Shown: positions 1 to 12,875 of the stretch, one piece after another
Position numbering within the stretch: the stretch's first letter is position 1
How the letters are laid out: each line of letters opens with the position of its first letter
Source of the DNA: Fennellomyces sp. T-0311
Lineage: Eukaryota; Mucoromycota; Mucoromycetes; Mucorales; Lichtheimiaceae
Direction of reading: 5' to 3'
Length of the DNA: 64,000 nucleotides
Assembly: GCA_025266875.1 (NCBI GenBank)
Contig: JALLLT010000002.1
Span: 1-64,000, forward strand
The notes under the pieces: generated by a model
Database searches by the model: none
What the model saw: the letters and a program-made list of their open reading frames with translations, nothing else
What the model was told of the DNA's origin: nothing
Program-made: the position numbers and the translations under genes

Positions 1-366
1 CGCAGCTTGGAGCAGGCCGGTCTTGAATGGTTCCAGGAAACTTGACATTGGTGCAATGGAGGAATTCTACAGAAAGAAAACGAGGTGAAAAGGCAACGAG
101 CCACCAGCATTCGCTTCAATGAACAGAGGGGGCAAGGACTGGTACCTGCACGCTACTGAAGCACGTGCAGAACCGGGTATCGTTGCGGCATGATCAAATC
201 CGGGGCCAGGGCATGCGAGCGTTGCCTCGAAACGTGTGTTATGATTCGCACTTACCTTTGGCATGGCAGCAAAGAACAGTCCGGCGAAGAAAGAGACGCG
301 CTGCGGCAGTTGCCTTTTTAAAGTAAAATTGGTTGAAACCCCGTCCGGGATTGAAGGCACGTGCAC
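1..366 (-). other. possible partial minus-strand gene at the left edge
   Basis: Reading the minus strand, an open frame running down to about 260 ends at a good splice donor (GTAAGTGCG). A TTTCTGTAG acceptor near 68 is followed by a further open stretch that runs off the window edge. This looks like two exons of a gene whose remaining part lies to the left. I recognise no domain, and the frame across the junction is not fixed by the sequence. It could equally be non-coding. Confidence 0.15.
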
Positions 367-1057
367 ATTTCAGAGACGAGCAATGCAACTGCTTTGGCCG
401 TTGAACTCACTCCATCGGTGGAGCTTATGTCATTGAGACTAATTTTACTGAGCGATATGTTCGTACTGTTGATCTTGAACTCTTTGCCGCGATCTGTAAA
501 GCGACTTTTGATTCTTTGGTTTTTATTTAGATACCCAAGCGTTGCTAATGTTTTCGAACACGAACACCTTTTATTACACGACCTTTGCCGTTGTACGTAA
601 AACGACTATGAAAGTGTATGTGTCGCCACATAAATAGTTGGTTCTTGCACGGTAAGAGCCTATAGGCTCCAGTCTTCGGAACAGCCAAACGTCTCTAAAG
701 TAGCGCATATACATTATATTCCCAACAATGGTAAAGCCTATGCCCACAAGAGTTGACCAAATGAAAAGAGTTGCCAGAAATATCCTGAGGAACTAAGGGA
801 GCAACTAAACAGAACTGGCGTATGGGCTGCCAGCAATCAATGGGCTCTTACGTACACATAATTTTTTTGGCTGTGCGGTTTCAACTTGGAGCAGATCGAT
901 CACTTCCTTTGATTCGTTGTTGAATGAGCAATTTGGGAATCAGTAAGTGAAAAAGCAGCGTCAAGGTCAACTATTGGACCTCTTTTTCGCTTTTAAGAAA
1001 AAGACACACGACAGTTTAAACCCCAAGCAACAAAGAGACGTGTAGCATGATCGAAAG

Positions 1058-1735
1058 ATGTCGAACAACCTACGGAATCTCAAGAACAGGGAAAACGGAG
1101 TACATCAGAAATGGTGCAACAATCGCGAAAGCGAGCAGTTCCTGATGAACCACCTTGCTCGCCGGTATCACGGACGGTACCCGTTCCACCCAAAATACCG
1201 TTCCGTCTTGTCGATCAAACGCTTGGCGAATATCGAGGACGGAAAAGACGGCGTCCTCTGGAATGTCCTAAAGAAGAGTTGAAAAAGCTAGCGCAAAAGG
1301 AGGCGGAAGAATTGCAGCAACGAAACAGCAACAGCTGTAAGAAAAAAAAAAAAAACTTAGATTAACTCGGTGAGAAAACTAACAATGAAACAGGATATCC
1401 CATAAACCCCAAGTTAAGCTTGTCAACGGCGAGATTGTCTTGGACGAATCTTCACTGTACATTGATCAGCACAAAGACTCTGGTGAACGGGAAATCGCGG
1501 AGGAAAGACCAAAATGAAGGTGGACCAAACAGTAGTCCGCGTGTCTGAACAGAGCTAGAAACAGAGCTCTTCTTTGAGGTAAATTTTCCCTTTCTGGCTT
1601 AGACAAGTTGCTGACGGTTTGATGTATAGTTGCAAGGAAAGCACGGAACTGACTTTGAGGCGATAAGCAAACGGATACCTGGCAGGTCTAGGGACCAAGA
1701 AAGTATAAGTAGAGTACACCAGCCATCCCTCCAGA
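1058..1735 (+). pseudogene. decayed fragment of TFIIIB subunit Bdp1 (B'')
   Basis: Three pieces in order match the core of Bdp1, the SANT-domain subunit of RNA polymerase III factor TFIIIB. At about 1401-1515 a frame reads PQVKLVNGEIVLDESSLYID, the conserved pre-SANT block. At about 1558-1578 ETELFFE matches the start of the SANT domain. After an apparent intron ending TATAG near 1630, KHGTDFEAISKRIPGR matches its second half (family consensus resembles FGTDFEMISKLFPGR). An intron-like segment (1337-1393, GTAAGA..CTAAC..CAG) also survives upstream. The pieces are not joinable in frame: the first junction is off by one base, and TGA and TAG codons interrupt. The N- and C-terminal parts are absent. 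Because introns persist, this is a decayed genomic copy and not a retrocopy. Family assignment rests on motif recognition only. Confidence 0.55.
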
Positions 1736-2021
1736 GTCCATAATCGTTTCCATTGATTAATTAGACACCATCCCCATAAAATGATTTGTACATAGCATAA
1801 AGACTTTGCATATTAAACATGTTAGAGAGTTCCTATCACCAGGGCAACGCATCGCCATGGCTGCGCAGCTTGATTTTTTTTTTATATAAAAATTACAATT
1901 CGTGAAAGGAGCCCCTTTTGGAAGTAATTGGTGAAGTGAGAGAATGATGAGTGTCCGTCTTCTGTAACGCTGCACAGAAAAAAATTCTTTGTTTGTCCAG
2001 TGGTTACGAAAGCGACATAGT

Positions 2022-2575
2022 TTATGAGTTGGAAGATGGTTCGCTGCTACTTGATAATGATGTAGATGACGAACATGATGACGTTGGTGATGATGCTGAT
2101 GATAATGAGGATTGGGCGAGCTGTGCACGCATAGCTTCGTTTTCGCGTTGTATGGATTGTATGTAGCCGATTGCTTGACGCAGAATTTCGGCCCGATGAC
2201 ACTTTTCTGGTTCCGAGAAGACTGTCTCTGGCATAGCTTGTGCAAGCTGGTTGATTAATCCGTTCTGAAGGATATGCAACAGTAAATATACAAACAGGTG
2301 CAACCATAATATTTTTCCACACTTACAAGCATATCTCTTCTTCGACGTTCAACCCGATTATGCGTCTCTCTTCGTTGTTTCATTCGATCCAGAATAATAT
2401 CTTTGTCCAGACACGACTTATTTAAAATGTTTACACCGTTTACGACGAGTTTGCCCTGCGTTTTTTCTTGGTTTAACCTCCGAGCCATGGTATCTGGATT
2501 ATAAATCTTGAGGCGCTGTTGTAAAGGATAGTTTGCACGGCGTTCTGTGATAGTTGCTGTTTTTTGTTGGCTCAT
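2022..2575 (-). CDS. small basic helix-loop-helix (bHLH) transcription factor
   Basis: Two exons, 2575-2327 and 2264-2022, joined across a 62-nt intron (GTAAGT..CAG) with frame kept, give 163 aa. The start at 2575 (MSQQKTAT) is the first ATG close to the domain; the frame stays open upstream but loses protein-like character. Residues about 68-83 form the basic region (RRETHNRVERRRRDM) with the His, Glu and Arg spacing that contacts CACGTG-type E-boxes. Helix 2 follows the loop (RAEILRQAIGYIQSIQREN) and runs into a short leucine-poor coiled segment. The tail is Ser-rich. Family knowledge predicts a nuclear dimeric DNA-binding protein of the USF/Cbf1 kind; the target genes cannot be read here. 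The intron splits the domain just after the basic region. Confidence 0.8.
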
Positions 2576-2579
2576 GGCA

Positions 2580-3688
2580 GAAAGTTGAGAAAAATTGAAA
2601 GAAAGAAAGAGAGGTATATGTAGTTTCTTGGCAATGTGGTCAAATCTGGGCTTTCCTTTAATAAGGTAAGCAATAGCAAAATCAGCGCAACGGAAATGCC
2701 TCAATCGCCCTCCAACAGGGAGTTTGATTCCAAATTCCGAAATGTCGTACAAGCGCATTTCGTCAACTTGAACTTGCCCCTCACTTTTGGCACTTGCTCG
2801 TCAAGGTCCCTCCCTCCCCCGCGCCACCCCCCAATCTTTCAGTGGTCATCAGATCTAATAGGATGGCTTGGCCCAATCACAATCAACATCGTTTAAGGGC
2901 TTGGTGTATAATTACCTCAAAACTGTTTCATGCAGTATCCCCCTAACATGACTTTTTGGTAGAAAACGTATTCACTAATTTACCCACGTTTGCCTACCTA
3001 TGACACATGTCAGTTTTTGCTAAAGAGAACAATCATTCGTTTTCATTGTACAACAAAAATATGATATATGAAAAATTGCCTCACCTAATACATTTTAAGC
3101 AATTTTGCTTTTTTTTGAGATGTTTTGCGTGGTTATTTTCTTCGAGCTGCTGTATAACGTTCTTGTCATTACATCACATGTGTGATCGACGACCCTTTCT
3201 GGGGAGAGTATGTCTCTTTCTAAAACTGCGTGAGAATTGCTCTTCTGGAACAGCCGACGGAATCTCCGGTAGGATCTCTGTTCTCCCCGCACGGTGGCGT
3301 TTCAACAGTAAAAAAAAATACAATGTTTGTCCTAAATACGGTAGACAAATGCTCAATTTAACCATAGTTGCTGTTTCAAGATCAACTGATCGAGAATTGC
3401 TGCTATAGAAGCAAAGCTTAATGACTGTCTCCATAGAAATTAATATAGACAATGGCGACGAAACGGGCCCTGTCCAGTTATTACTGATCCGTGTTATGTA
3501 AGACCTGGTCATGGGCCTGCATAGATTTCATAAGCCAAGACTTTTGATCTAAGCTCACAACGAGCTAATCGCTTTATCCTATGCAGCAGAATGGGTCCAG
3601 CGCATCGTATATGCTAAATCATTTACGAAACCAACGGCTCTTAAGTTGGCAGTACCCTTATCTTGATTTGCTGCATGTCGTTTTTCAG
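2580..3688. other. intergenic, no supported gene
   Basis: Open frames here are short, on both strands and mutually overlapping, without domain or splice support. The stretch at about 2800-2840 is C-rich. I see no RNA gene. Confidence 0.4.
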
Positions 3689-3957
3689 GTCCAGCAAAAA
3701 TCGAGGGACAGGCGCCTACTTTTTTTACACCACAATCTCAGATGAATAGAGGACCTGTTGTGCTGTAAGCTTGCAACATTATGACACAAAAGCAAACATG
3801 TTAACGCGTAATGACTAGCACTATTGACGAAGCGGAATATCTGCTCGATCAAATGCCCATGCCCGATCGTGAAGAAGATCCCATGGTGACGAAACTGCGC
3901 CAAAAACTTCGTGAACTCCTGACCGAACTTAGAAAAGGAGCAGAAGGAACTCAATAA
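3689..3957 (+). CDS. short two-exon coding segment, unrecognised
   Basis: Two exon-like pieces, about 3689-3764 and 3819-3957, are separated by a 54-nt intron (GTAAGC..ACTAG) and bounded upstream by a TTTTTCAG acceptor, so at least one more 5' exon would be needed. The joined frame ends in TAA at 3955 and encodes an acidic then helical tail (EAEYLLDQMPMP, then KLRQKLRELLTELRKG), a likely amphipathic helix or coiled coil. If the intron is not used, a 48-aa ORF begins at ATG 3811. I do not recognise the protein. The codon pattern and charge periodicity look coding, but the upstream exon was not found, so this may be a truncated remnant. Confidence 0.3.
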
Positions 3958-6914
3958 ACCACTTTTTTTTTATTTCAATGTCATTTTTCTTAACCAAGAA
4001 AACGTAATGGGCCGATTGATATTACATTGTTTGCCAACAAATATCAATGCGCCTTTTTGGGAGCTTTAGGCACACGAGGGAAAAACGCCCCACAATAATA
4101 CCTCCAAATCAAGATTTGATTTTCTCAAAATACGACTTCGTTCGCTGAACAACGCGTCATTTATGCTATCGAATGTCTCGTATAGCGGGATTTTTGTCAC
4201 TGGATATAATGTTTGTGCAACGTACTTGAGTCTTGCGCACAAGAGATCACTTCCTATTAAATGAGCTATTTTTGCTAAATATTGCTAATTTGGCGCACTC
4301 TTCTGCGCGGACATATTTTTGGTGTAGCATAAACACTTTCCGGTGAGCGGTAAAGCCTTTTTCGGGTTTTTGATCATACGATGCCACACCATCGTAACTG
4401 TATCTTTTGGCAAAAATACTTCTTTTTCATTGAATTTTCTGATAATGTCACCCTTTCAACCTAGGGGATGATTATTTGAGAAAGACTGATCTAGACCAAC
4501 TCCAACGATAGAGCATGGGAAAACCCTTGGCATGCCTGTCTGTACGCCATTATTCAGCGACCCATCGCAATAAGTATTTAAAAGGTATTCTCGAATAAGC
4601 TCAAAGTTATCAATCCAGATTGAGGACACGCAGAAACTAAAAGCACGAGTATCGATCCATCAAGGAGGCAACCACATGGAAAAATGCATGTACAAATCGA
4701 GCGATCCATTCAGTTCAAAGTACTACTGGTGGAGAGTATCGATGATGCATTATCCGTTGAGGATGCAAATACTTATTAGAAGAGCGTTCTCTCGCAATTT
4801 GCAAGGGGCCAATCTGGTGTTCTAACCATTAATTAATCAAAAAGCTCTATCCTTTCAGTTCCGTTACCAAAATAAACCTTCAGATTCTCACTACTTCAAA
4901 TTATCACGTACCTTTATGTATTGTTGTAGATGGTATAGCGCATTCGTTTGAAAGTGTTATATATAAATAGTTAATAATAGGAGTGGAGGGCCCCGGCTCG
5001 CTTTCGGTATTACTGTAGTAACGTTGCCAATAGCGGCTAGTGTAGTTCATCTCAGGAATTTTATAGACTTATAGAAAGAGCCCTTAGTGGAGACTAGTAC
5101 GTAAACGATCTGGTATGGGATCATCTGTCTACTGGGTGGATTATCGACTACAATTCACACAACGCTAATGTCCAAAAAATACAGGACAGATTGCTGAAAG
5201 GCAGACGTTCTGCGAAACGAAAGCTGCAAATGGTAACGACGGCTGGGTTGGTCAGTAATGTACATAATAGTAAGAAACTTTCGATACGTCCACCAAGGAC
5301 AATGGGATTTTGTGAGTGTACTCAAGGGTATAAATTAATTAAATACGTTTATTGCCTAAGCTTTTCCAATTATCACTCTACTGGTAACTCCACAGTAATA
5401 GACTGCTGGGATATACGTCGACTGATGAATACCTCGTTTGCAACGACTTCACTTGCTTCTGCGATTCCTTGCATATCTTCGTGACTGAGAGACTGTGTTG
5501 ATTCACAGGCTCTCTAAATGGAATTGATGGCTCCCCCAGGAAGATTTTTGGTTGTGCTTTTCGTTGTCCCAGTCGTAAATTTCATGACGAAACGAATGAC
5601 GAAGGCGCCCAACCCTTTTCGTCATTGATTAGAACTTTTGGTCATTGGGTTCAAAGATTTGTGCATACCTTGCTCGGAGCCGATCATGTTGAAATAGCCG
5701 GCCGAAAAGCTACCAATGAACGCTTCATGGAATCATCGACAGCCTTTTTCATCCCGAACTTCTTGTTTTATGTTGAAGCGAATTATCCTCTGTAGCTGAA
5801 AAGTATTGTATTTATTTGTGGAAGACTAGTAGACCTACCCTTCTAGAGGTATGCTCGTTTCCTAGCGGTATATATGTTTGGAAATAGAACGAACTGATGT
5901 CGTATCTGAAAAAACCTTTTATAGGGAAAAAAGACAGGCCACGGTGTGGTATAAAAGTGATATGGAATGTACAAAAAGGCAGAAGCAAAGCTATGATAAT
6001 GACATTAAAATATTGTCCGTAGTACCTATATCCGATCATCGTATTATGCACTTTTTTTCGCGTTCACGTTCTGTATGCTTTGTAGGGCCTCTTCGAAGAC
6101 CGGTTCTTCATCGCCAAGCTCCTCACCCATGTGGCTCGGCTGGTTAATCTTGCGTAGGACCTGGATCGATACTGGCCATGCCTTTTTCCATTTGCAATTG
6201 TACTATATACATTACTTTTACTTACTCGTCGATCGCAAAACTAGATCCGTTGCTTTGACGTACCTCATTAATGGTAGGCTCAATCTGTATATATTCATAT
6301 ATAGATATATCCCACTGGGGTTGCTCATCAAAATGCTCATTCATCCTTCCATAAGATAATAGCCATTTTAATCAATGTTGATCCATATTTAGGAACAGCA
6401 GTCTGGCACAGACGTACTAGTATGATTTTCAATGAAGAACATCATTGAAAGTCGACAGAACAACGTCTTTTGGAAATGATGGCATAATCAAAACGTTTTC
6501 GTACTATGACTGGCTTCATTTGAAAATAAGGACACTGTTCGTGGACTTACACTTACATAGTATTAACATATGGTGTCCATCTATTATTAAAACTGCTTTA
6601 GAATATGTGTGGACAACGGAGCCAAATAACTCTGTGATTATAACCAGGTAGTGCAATATTTCTATTCGCTATAGCATTTTTAAATACCTGTATGTTTGGC
6701 TCTGAATGTTGTAGACCGTATAGGGTTCAGTGTAGCAGTAGAATGGAGTGTTAACTTTGCGCGGCTGTGGATTCTGTTCTCAACATAAACCAAGTTTCTA
6801 CTAATTGAGCATGTGAAAGGGATTCTCGGGATCATCAGATACTAATACAGCAGAGACATCTTCAATGAACTGGAGGATAGGTGCTGTATTGGCACCAGGC
6901 TATCCACTTTAGCA
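3958..6914. other. intergenic, AT-rich, no supported gene
   Basis: About 3 kb with only short, overlapping frames in six-frame view. No domain, splice-joined model, tRNA-like cloverleaf or obvious repeat was recognised. It separates the small 3.7 kb segment from CDC40. Confidence 0.4.
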
Positions 6915-9025
6915 ATGCATTACTATGGGTCAATCAGCGCTCCAAGCGCTGTTGAATTGAAAGCGAGCAAAATTGAACCCGTTGTCTCTCCACGAAAAAC
7001 TAAAATGGATCTAGTCAATAATTACTATGGTTCAAGTGATGAGGAAGATCACAGCAGCAATGCAACCACCGATATCAAGACTAAGAGCACAATATCAATC
7101 AATGCCACGCCAGACACGGGTTTCGATGTAAGCTTTTTTTTTTTCAAACTGTCGTGTCGCATTACGAAGTGATCTGACGAATTTTCAAAGGATCACTCTG
7201 ACAGAATCTACACAGCACAAACAGCAACAGAACTAACAGTCAATGTGCCCTACGATGACTTGATGCGGCCTGTTTTTGGACCAGAGAACCCAATGTCAGA
7301 TCCCAGAATCGCTACGCAAAACATCTTGACGGGACACGTGGAACAGCAAGCCATTTCAGAATCTGACTTTCGACAACAACTTCGAACGTTCGAAACATAC
7401 GGGTATGCTCGCGATCCATCACTTGGCAGTTCCAATCTGTCAGGACAAACTGGTGAAGGTATCATGGGAACAGGTTATGTCGGTAACCTGGCAGCGGCTG
7501 CCGAGTTGGGAGGCGCGTCCATTTATGACTCTGTGCCAAAGCATCTAAGACCCAACAGAGATTTGAAGAAGCGTCGTGAAAAAAAGGGTGATCTCAGCGT
7601 GGTTGATGGTGAAAATGCGTACAAGGGTCCTTGGGCAGGTTACGACGATGACAAGGAACGAAAGATGCTCAACGTCGAACAACAAGAGGAGGAGCCTGTC
7701 GTCGAAGAACCCAAGCCAGCCAAACCTGTCAAGGTTGAAGCAGCCAGAAACAAAGGAATGGAACAGGGTACCGAGGAAACTATTTTCCATGGCGCATCAG
7801 AACACGATTACCTCGGACGAACATATATGGCTGTGCCTCAGGATGTGGACGTCAATCTCCTGGGAGAAGCCGGATCACAGGAATGTTTTATACCAAAGCG
7901 CTGTATTCATACATGGGAGGGTCACGCAAAGGGTGTTTCTGCTATCCGATTCTTGCCATCGTCCGCTCACTTATTGCTAAGTGCTGGTATGGACAACAAA
8001 GTCAAGGTATGGGGTTTTTCCTCTATTGAGAACAGTGCTCTTAAAAAAAAGTCGCTCTATAGATTTGGGATGTTTATCACGATCGAAGTCTGCTTCGAAC
8101 ATACATTGGTCACACAAAGGCCATCCGAGATATTGCATTTAGCAACGATGGTCGAAGATTTTTGAGTGCAAGTTACGATCGTAATATAAAGCTATGGGAT
8201 ACCGAAACAGGTGAGTAAAGCGCAGATAGAGTTGATAACGATGTTAACATTTGGGAAATAGGCCAATGTATCCGGACGTTTTCAACCGGCAAGATCCCTT
8301 ACTGCGTGACGTTCAATCCAGACGAAGATAAGCAAAATGTTTTCTTGACCGGCTGCTCGGACAAAAAGATCGTACAATTCGATGTTGATACTGGCGAAAT
8401 CACGCAAGAGTACGATCAGCATTTGGGCGCAGTGAACACCATTACATTTGTCGATGATAATCGACGATTTATCACCACATCCGACGATAAAACCATGCGA
8501 GCTTGGGAATTCGATATTCCTGTTGTGATCAAGTATATTGCCGAACCAGATATGCATTCAATGCCAGCTGTCACCCTCCATCCTAACAGTAAGTCGAGAT
8601 TTTCAACCTAGTATTCATGTACTAAACAAATAACGTTGAATAGACAAATGGATGGCATGTCAGTCTTTGGATAACCAAATTGTTGTATATGGTGCACGGG
8701 ACCGATTCCGAATGAACCGCAAGAAACGATTTGCCGGCCATTTGGTTGCAGGTTATGCTTGCAAGCCAGGTTTCTCGCCTGACGGTCGATTCATTAGCAG
8801 TGGTGACTCTAACGGCAACGTGTGGACATGGGACTGGAAAACATGCCGGATATTGAAGAAGTTCAAGGCGCACGATAAGGTTGTCATGAACACCGAGTGG
8901 CACCCGCATGAAACATCAAAGATGGCAACTTGCTCTTGGGATGGTAAGTGCTATTCTATATATATATATTTCGTGATCCTATGCTGACGAAGTAAACGAC
9001 AGGTTTGATCAAGTATTGGGACTAG
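6915..9025 (+). CDS. CDC40: pre-mRNA-processing factor 17, WD40 splicing factor
   Basis: Six exons (6915-7127, 7191-8006, 8063-8210, 8262-8588, 8644-8943, 9003-9025) keep frame and give 608 aa; human CDC40 is about 580 aa. The N-terminal third carries the family block PVFGPENP and the [11 protein letters not shown] stretch. The second half has about seven WD repeats, with [15 protein letters not shown] and repeat ends such as IKLWD. The protein ends in GLIKYWD, the family's usual last residues, encoded by a 23-nt last exon. CDC40/PRP17 acts in the nucleus in the spliceosome at the second catalytic step, and in yeast also affects cell-cycle progression through intron removal. An alternative start is Met31 (7005), where the acidic [15 protein letters not shown] stretch begins. 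All five introns are 51-62 nt. Confidence 0.95.
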
Positions 9026-11219
9026 AATTAGAGTTGGAGTTACAGGATGGGAAAAATTACCTTACCAGAATAAATATTGGCTGTACTGCACTCGTGAATG
9101 GGTCATTACTATGCAACCATTGTTTTGAAGCTTAATTCTATTACGTAGTCTGAATACCTTTCGTTTGATGTGGGATTCTAATCACTGATCGATCCCAAGA
9201 CCCACTGTTTATCCCCGATGAGTAATACCCAGAACCATTCTCTTGACAACCAATGCACGATGATACCATTGCACATACCAGTCAAGAATATCGAGTATTA
9301 TTGAAAAGCGTTGCGTCATTGTACTATTCCTGTTTAATCGGACCATTCGGGTTTCTGTATGTGAGTACAGGTACCCTGAGAGGGATGCCACTTCTGAGCG
9401 ATTTTGGTAAGCACGAAAATAGGAATACGTATCATTGTACAATAATTTTGGTGCTTTTCCATTAGCGGGGCAATGAAAAGTATTCATAAACAAACATGCT
9501 TGGTATCGATAACACCAATCTTTCCCTCCTTTTGTTTGCGGGATGAGATACGAACATGGTGGGGTTGGCGGGAAAGATGATGTCTTGAAGTATTATGGTA
9601 TAAAAGTATCATCCCATTCGACCTGGTAAATTGTGTCCTCCATCAGTGCATATATTTGCCAGACAATTGTCAGAAGAAGCGCTGTTTTCTCTGTAAGCAT
9701 ACATTCTGGCACTGGGACACTCTAAAGAAGCGATCTGGGATACTCGGCAAACGTAACAACATGGTGTGTCTAGGACAATAAATGACAAAGTATGCTGGCG
9801 TCGCTTTTCAAATGCACGTTACTTCCGTAGCGTTTATCAGTCGATCAAATCACAACGGTCTTTCACGATGGTGGCATTAACAATGGGCCAATTGGTTATG
9901 TGACACGCGGCCACGATCAAGTTACAGACAAAAAAAAGGTACTTTATAAGAATAAAAAAGATGCTCCTCAGAAATATGGCACATCATTCAGCAACCAAGG
10001 CTTCATGAATACTATACTACAGTCATTATTGTCACATCGGCATAGGCAATTCAGTTGAGGCAACTACCGATTGGATCGGACAACAGCCGCGTAAAGCGAC
10101 CCACACTCCATTCTCTCGGGATTTGTCGAGGCAAGGACATCCTCCAAAGCCACCAAGAACTGATCTGGGCAGGGTGTCACAGGCCGCTTGACCCTTGCCG
10201 AGACAAGAGCACCTTCGCCGCCATTGACTCCCTTCGTCAAGTTAGGCCTTCAAGCCCAGTCCTTTGCGAACTTGTATTTTTTCCGGAGGCAAATCAGTCC
10301 AGGCATCTACCAATGTTGCAATTAAGCAGGCAAGCATCCACAACGGCGTCTGTCACCCCATCGGTATTTGTCAAGGCCAAGGACAGCCCTCAAAGGTCTA
10401 TACGGCTGATATATGCCACGTTACGCATGCCTTAATTAAAAAAAAAATAGAAAGCTTTGGATCAGGACGATAGAGTTGCAGATATTTGTGTTCACGATAT
10501 TTGCTAAAAGTCAAACTTGGTTTGACATAAGTGAGTTTATGACAACAGCTTATGATGCATCGAGGGGCTATACCGGTCAAAGCTCCATGAACTTCTGCTG
10601 TGACCTTGTAAAGCACAACAGATACGTTCGGTTTAAACTTCATTGACCACTATGCAGTTGATCGTTGACAATGTAATTCCACCCTGACATGGGCCAGGTG
10701 TCAATAAATTTGCCTGCGTTGTTATTATTTTGCTGATCCATAACGCTCGGGTACGAACGGCCAGCAATGTTGCATGGGTTTCTTGTCGAACTGTCCTTGC
10801 TTGTTAAATTGCTTTAATGGTGCCGGCACCTACGAGTCAATGCAATGGATTGTATGTGTTGATTCCATCCAATCCATTGTCGATGGGGTTTTCGACGATA
10901 TTGTAATACTGATAGATTTGAATGACTTGGCAGTAGTCCCATTGTTCGTTGTGTAACACGTCCAAACTTAATTCTTGCCGCCAAACAAACATGCTCAGTA
11001 TGGATTGTCGTGACGTGATAACAGAGTGATTGACACTATCCATTGTATATCATACTGTATATCTCAACATCGTTCCTGACATCTAACTGAAGCTACGATG
11101 AGTGCTCAGTAAAGCTGGATCATGGGTTGTTCAATTTCTTTTAATGTTAACGTTTCTACGTAACGGATCAACAAGTTACAAAAAGAAAACTCTATCTAAC
11201 AATTTACAAAGAAGCGTGC
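9026..11219. other. intergenic, no supported gene
   Basis: Mostly AT-rich with short frames. A GC-richer patch at about 10055-10440 has two overlapping plus-strand frames. One contains an NGVC..PIGIC Cys-containing run that looks coding, but both frames break within 400 nt and I recognise no family. Treated as a possible relic only. Confidence 0.35.
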
Positions 11220-12875
11220 AGCACTCCTAGCCGTGATGCCCATCACCCATCAAGAACATCGCGTTTACAGGGATCGCCACGAGGAGGCGATGCTGCGTCG
11301 ATCCCCGACCACATCCTGACTCCCCACAGGATTTCGTACATGGCCGCCTGCTCACCATGTACTTGGAACGGTCCCCAGGCCTTACGACACTGAGATTTTG
11401 GCAGCTATTCCAGAGGAAGGGATAACGTAAGCTTGCAGCAGACCCACTGAAGCCACGCCAGCTCCCGAAGAAGGCTTTGCCCATCGAAACGACGAGCACC
11501 CTATCCACCGGCTGCGAGGCCCGTTTTGCGCCAACGTCTCCTTCTTGATGGTTGCTGAACAGCTGGGAGCGGATCCAGGAGCACTTACTTGAGTTCAACC
11601 TGCGATATAAAAGAGGCTTTCGCCCCCAATATATACTATTATGCAGGGAAGAGCTAAAGGTAAAGTTTTACAGGACGGCGTCATCTGTGCGTCGGCAGAC
11701 TGGTATAAACGTTGAGCGTCTGCGCTTTGTGCTAAGGGGCCAGGGAAGAGAGGGGTCAATCTTTTGGCGCGCCTTCAGAGTCAGTGATCCCGATGGAAAC
11801 GGTCGCTTTCTCGCGCGCACTGAATCGGAGCTGTGTCTTGATCAGCAAACCGGGAGAGTTGGCAATCGGCATGGCAGTCTACAACAGAAGAAAGTAGTTT
11901 CTACTTGAATGACGCGGACATTCGAGACATTTTACCTTTTGCGCGTGAATGCGTACGATGCTGAATGAATGAATGCGAAGACAAAGAAACAATGAGGAAC
12001 GAGGGCTGCGGTTGCAGCAACCAGACGGGATCCGGTGTATTCCCGGTTGCATGGTTGTAAATTGGCCGCAGCAATCAGATCATATTGCTTGGCCTGCTAA
12101 TCCAAAAATGGAAGGCTCTCTCACAATACAAAGATCGCGGTCCACTGACAGGAGCACCGACTCGGTTCGTTATATTTGAAACAAGCATTTTTTGGGCTTT
12201 CTTACGACACTCGTTACGTGTCTCTACGTTATCCCTACGCGAAGCTGGTTTCCAGCGCGACCCGATGCTATGGACAGCACATACAGTAGGCCTTGGATCT
12301 TGATTGGCCGCGTGACGTTGCCAAGTTGCTTTAAATCCGGTTGCTTGGTAGCGACGCGCTTCTTTCCTTAACACGCTCCACCCCTTCCTTTGATCTACTT
12401 GTTCAATCGTTGCTGTTTCTTTGGCACACCCCGTCGCATTCCCGTTCACTTGCTGCACAAGCTCAGTGGCTCTGTCTCCCAATGCCACTTTTGCATTGGC
12501 GCTTTCCCCCCCCCTTTTTTTCATAGCGCCGCCACTGTCATGAGCCAGCGAACCCGCACTATCAGGTAACGAGACTAACGATAGCACGGCTCATGGCTGT
12601 GCAACGGCGCAAGTGGAGGGTAACTTCCGCGTGCGTGGAGGCCCCGTTGAAGCGAAGTTTCTTTCTGCAACCCCAGTCCTGGGTATGCATTTTAGTCGGG
12701 ATTTCCTGGCGTCTTGGGTTTGTCGCAACTCCCAGCCCGTGGGACCAAAAGACCGGGGAACGTTCCAGCTCGGAAGGGTTCGCGCACACAGAGAGATCTA
12801 GCTGGGCTCTCCACTGGCTCAAATCTCCTTAGAGCCTCATACGGTCCACTCTGTGGTTGGGCACAGGGATAAGCG
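11220..12875. other. GC-rich island without recognisable genes
   Basis: By eye this block is clearly richer in G+C and in CpG than its flanks, which are AT-rich. It opens long frames on both strands at the same places, as expected from base composition alone, and none shows a domain. A TATAAAAG-like motif occurs near 11609. An inverted motif near its middle (AAGTAGTTTCTACTT, about 11892-11906) shares 13 nt in reverse orientation with the core of the tandem repeat just downstream. The composition and edges suggest inserted DNA, possibly a decayed mobile element. No transposase or reverse transcriptase motif was seen. Confidence 0.4.

Noticed and set aside
6044..6161. Possible minus-strand exon between a CCAG acceptor and TAA
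   Set aside because: On careful re-reading across the sequence lines the frame contains a TGA and the apparent coding pattern disappears.
12075..12587. 170-codon minus-strand frame in the GC-rich island
   Set aside because: GC-rich DNA opens frames on both strands here; no domain, and the plus strand is equally open.
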